A stretch of DNA of 15,286 nucleotides from positions 1 through 15,286 of the forward strand of contig CAIYSH010000108.1 in the NCBI GenBank assembly GCA_903928755.1, written 5' to 3'. The position numbers were made by a program, and so were the translations under genes. Numbering within the stretch: the first letter of the stretch is position 1; every line of letters begins with the position of its first letter. The notes under the pieces are model-generated. The model was not told the DNA's origin. It saw nothing but the letters and a program-made list of their open reading frames with translations, and did not search any database. This stretch comes from an uncultured Alphaproteobacteria bacterium (GTDB taxonomy: Bacteria; Pseudomonadota; Alphaproteobacteria; Caulobacterales; Caulobacteraceae). Positions 14,867 through 15,286 of this stretch are shown in pieces.

Positions 14867-15286
14867 TTACTTCGCCCGATAGACCACCTTGCCCGCCACG
14901 ATGGTCATGACGGCATGCGCCTTGGGGATGTCGGCAAAGGGCGCGGTCATGAGGTCGACCGAGAAGACTGAAATGTCTGCCGCCTTGCCGACCTTGAGGT
15001 CACCCAGTTCGTTTTCCTGGAAGGCCGCATAGGCCGACCCCTTGGTCAGCATGGCCAGGGCCTGAGGGCGGGTCAGGGTCTCGTCCAGGCCCCAGTCCGG
15101 GCCGGCAAATCCCTTGAGATCGTGGCGATAGGTGGCCGCATAGAACTCGATGAGGGGATCCCCCTTCTCCACGGGCGCATCGGTGCCTGCGGCCATATGG
15201 GCCCCGCTGGTCCAGAGGTCCCGCCAGGCATAGCCTTCCTTTATGCGATCTGGCCCAAGGCGCGAGGGCGCAAAGAAGAGATCACC
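14867..15286 (-). CDS. Amidohydrolase family protein (YtcJ-like), N-terminal part outside window
   Basis: The frame is open on the - strand to the window end, so the first two-thirds or more of the gene is missing; only 139 residues are visible. They include W-T-S-G-A-H-M-A-A-G-T-D-A-P-V-E, where the Asp of T-D-A-P is the conserved metal-site Asp of YtcJ-type (amidohydrolase_3) enzymes. They are followed by D-P-L-I-E-F-Y-A-A-T-Y-R and the C-terminal beta-sandwich block G-D-L-K-V-G-K-A-A-D-I-S-V-F near 15011-14970, and a typical A-G-K-V-V-Y end. The ATG at 15196 is internal. These metal-dependent hydrolases cleave amides or cyclic amides. Its TAA stop lies three bases from the acylase stop in a convergent arrangement. 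Substrate and any signal peptide cannot be seen. Confidence 0.9.
   Translation of the reverse strand, partial: GDLFFAPSRLGPDRIKEGYAWRDLWTSGAHMAAGTDAPVEKGDPLIEFYAATYRHDLKGFAGPDWGLDETLTRPQALAMLTKGSAYAAFQENELGDLKVGKAADISVFSVDLMTAPFADIPKAHAVMTIVAGKVVYRAK

Overview
The window is high-GC, tightly packed bacterial DNA with no RNA genes, insertion sequences, CRISPR or phage genes. The gene content (sulfatase, haloalkane dehalogenase, ALDH3-type coniferyl-aldehyde-like dehydrogenase, several glutathione transferases, EstB-like esterase, penicillin-acylase-family enzyme, YtcJ-like amidohydrolase) and the compact alphaproteobacterial style suggest a Caulobacterales or sphingomonad-like soil or water bacterium (for example Caulobacter or Phenylobacterium). 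That assignment is inference from protein style, not from a marker gene.

Layout. (1) 1-2952, + strand: a type I sulfatase cut by the window start, a small four-helix membrane protein, and a formylglycine-generating enzyme (FGE) with a lipoprotein signal. This looks like a sulfatase with its own maturation factor. (2) 2949-4283, - strand: a haloalkane dehalogenase followed by a DUF1330 protein, reading away from a short divergent promoter region (4284-4397) that holds a perfect TATAAT and two inverted repeats. (3) 4398-8342, + strand: membrane-anchored metallo-beta-lactamase-fold hydrolase, long GST-like protein, TetR regulator and EstB-like serine hydrolase, three of them joined by stop/start overlaps. 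(4) 8343-12586, - strand: in transcription order an MFS transporter, a GST, a dienelactone-hydrolase-family protein and an ALDH3-family aldehyde dehydrogenase, with a candidate promoter plus a perfect 9-bp inverted repeat between MFS and GST. (5) 12710-14863, + strand: an exported, self-processing penicillin-acylase-family Ntn hydrolase. (6) 14867-15286, - strand: the C-terminal end of a YtcJ-like amidohydrolase cut by the window end.

How the genes may work together: nearly every enzyme is a hydrolase, dehalogenase, conjugating enzyme or aldehyde oxidase, with one uptake or efflux transporter and one local repressor. This fits an accessory catabolic or detoxification region that strips sulfate, halide, ester, acyl and amide groups from organic compounds and oxidises resulting aldehydes. 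No single substrate can be read from the sequence. No stretch longer than 300 bases lacks a gene. The three convergent gene pairs meet with 0-3 bases between stops or with overlapping stops.
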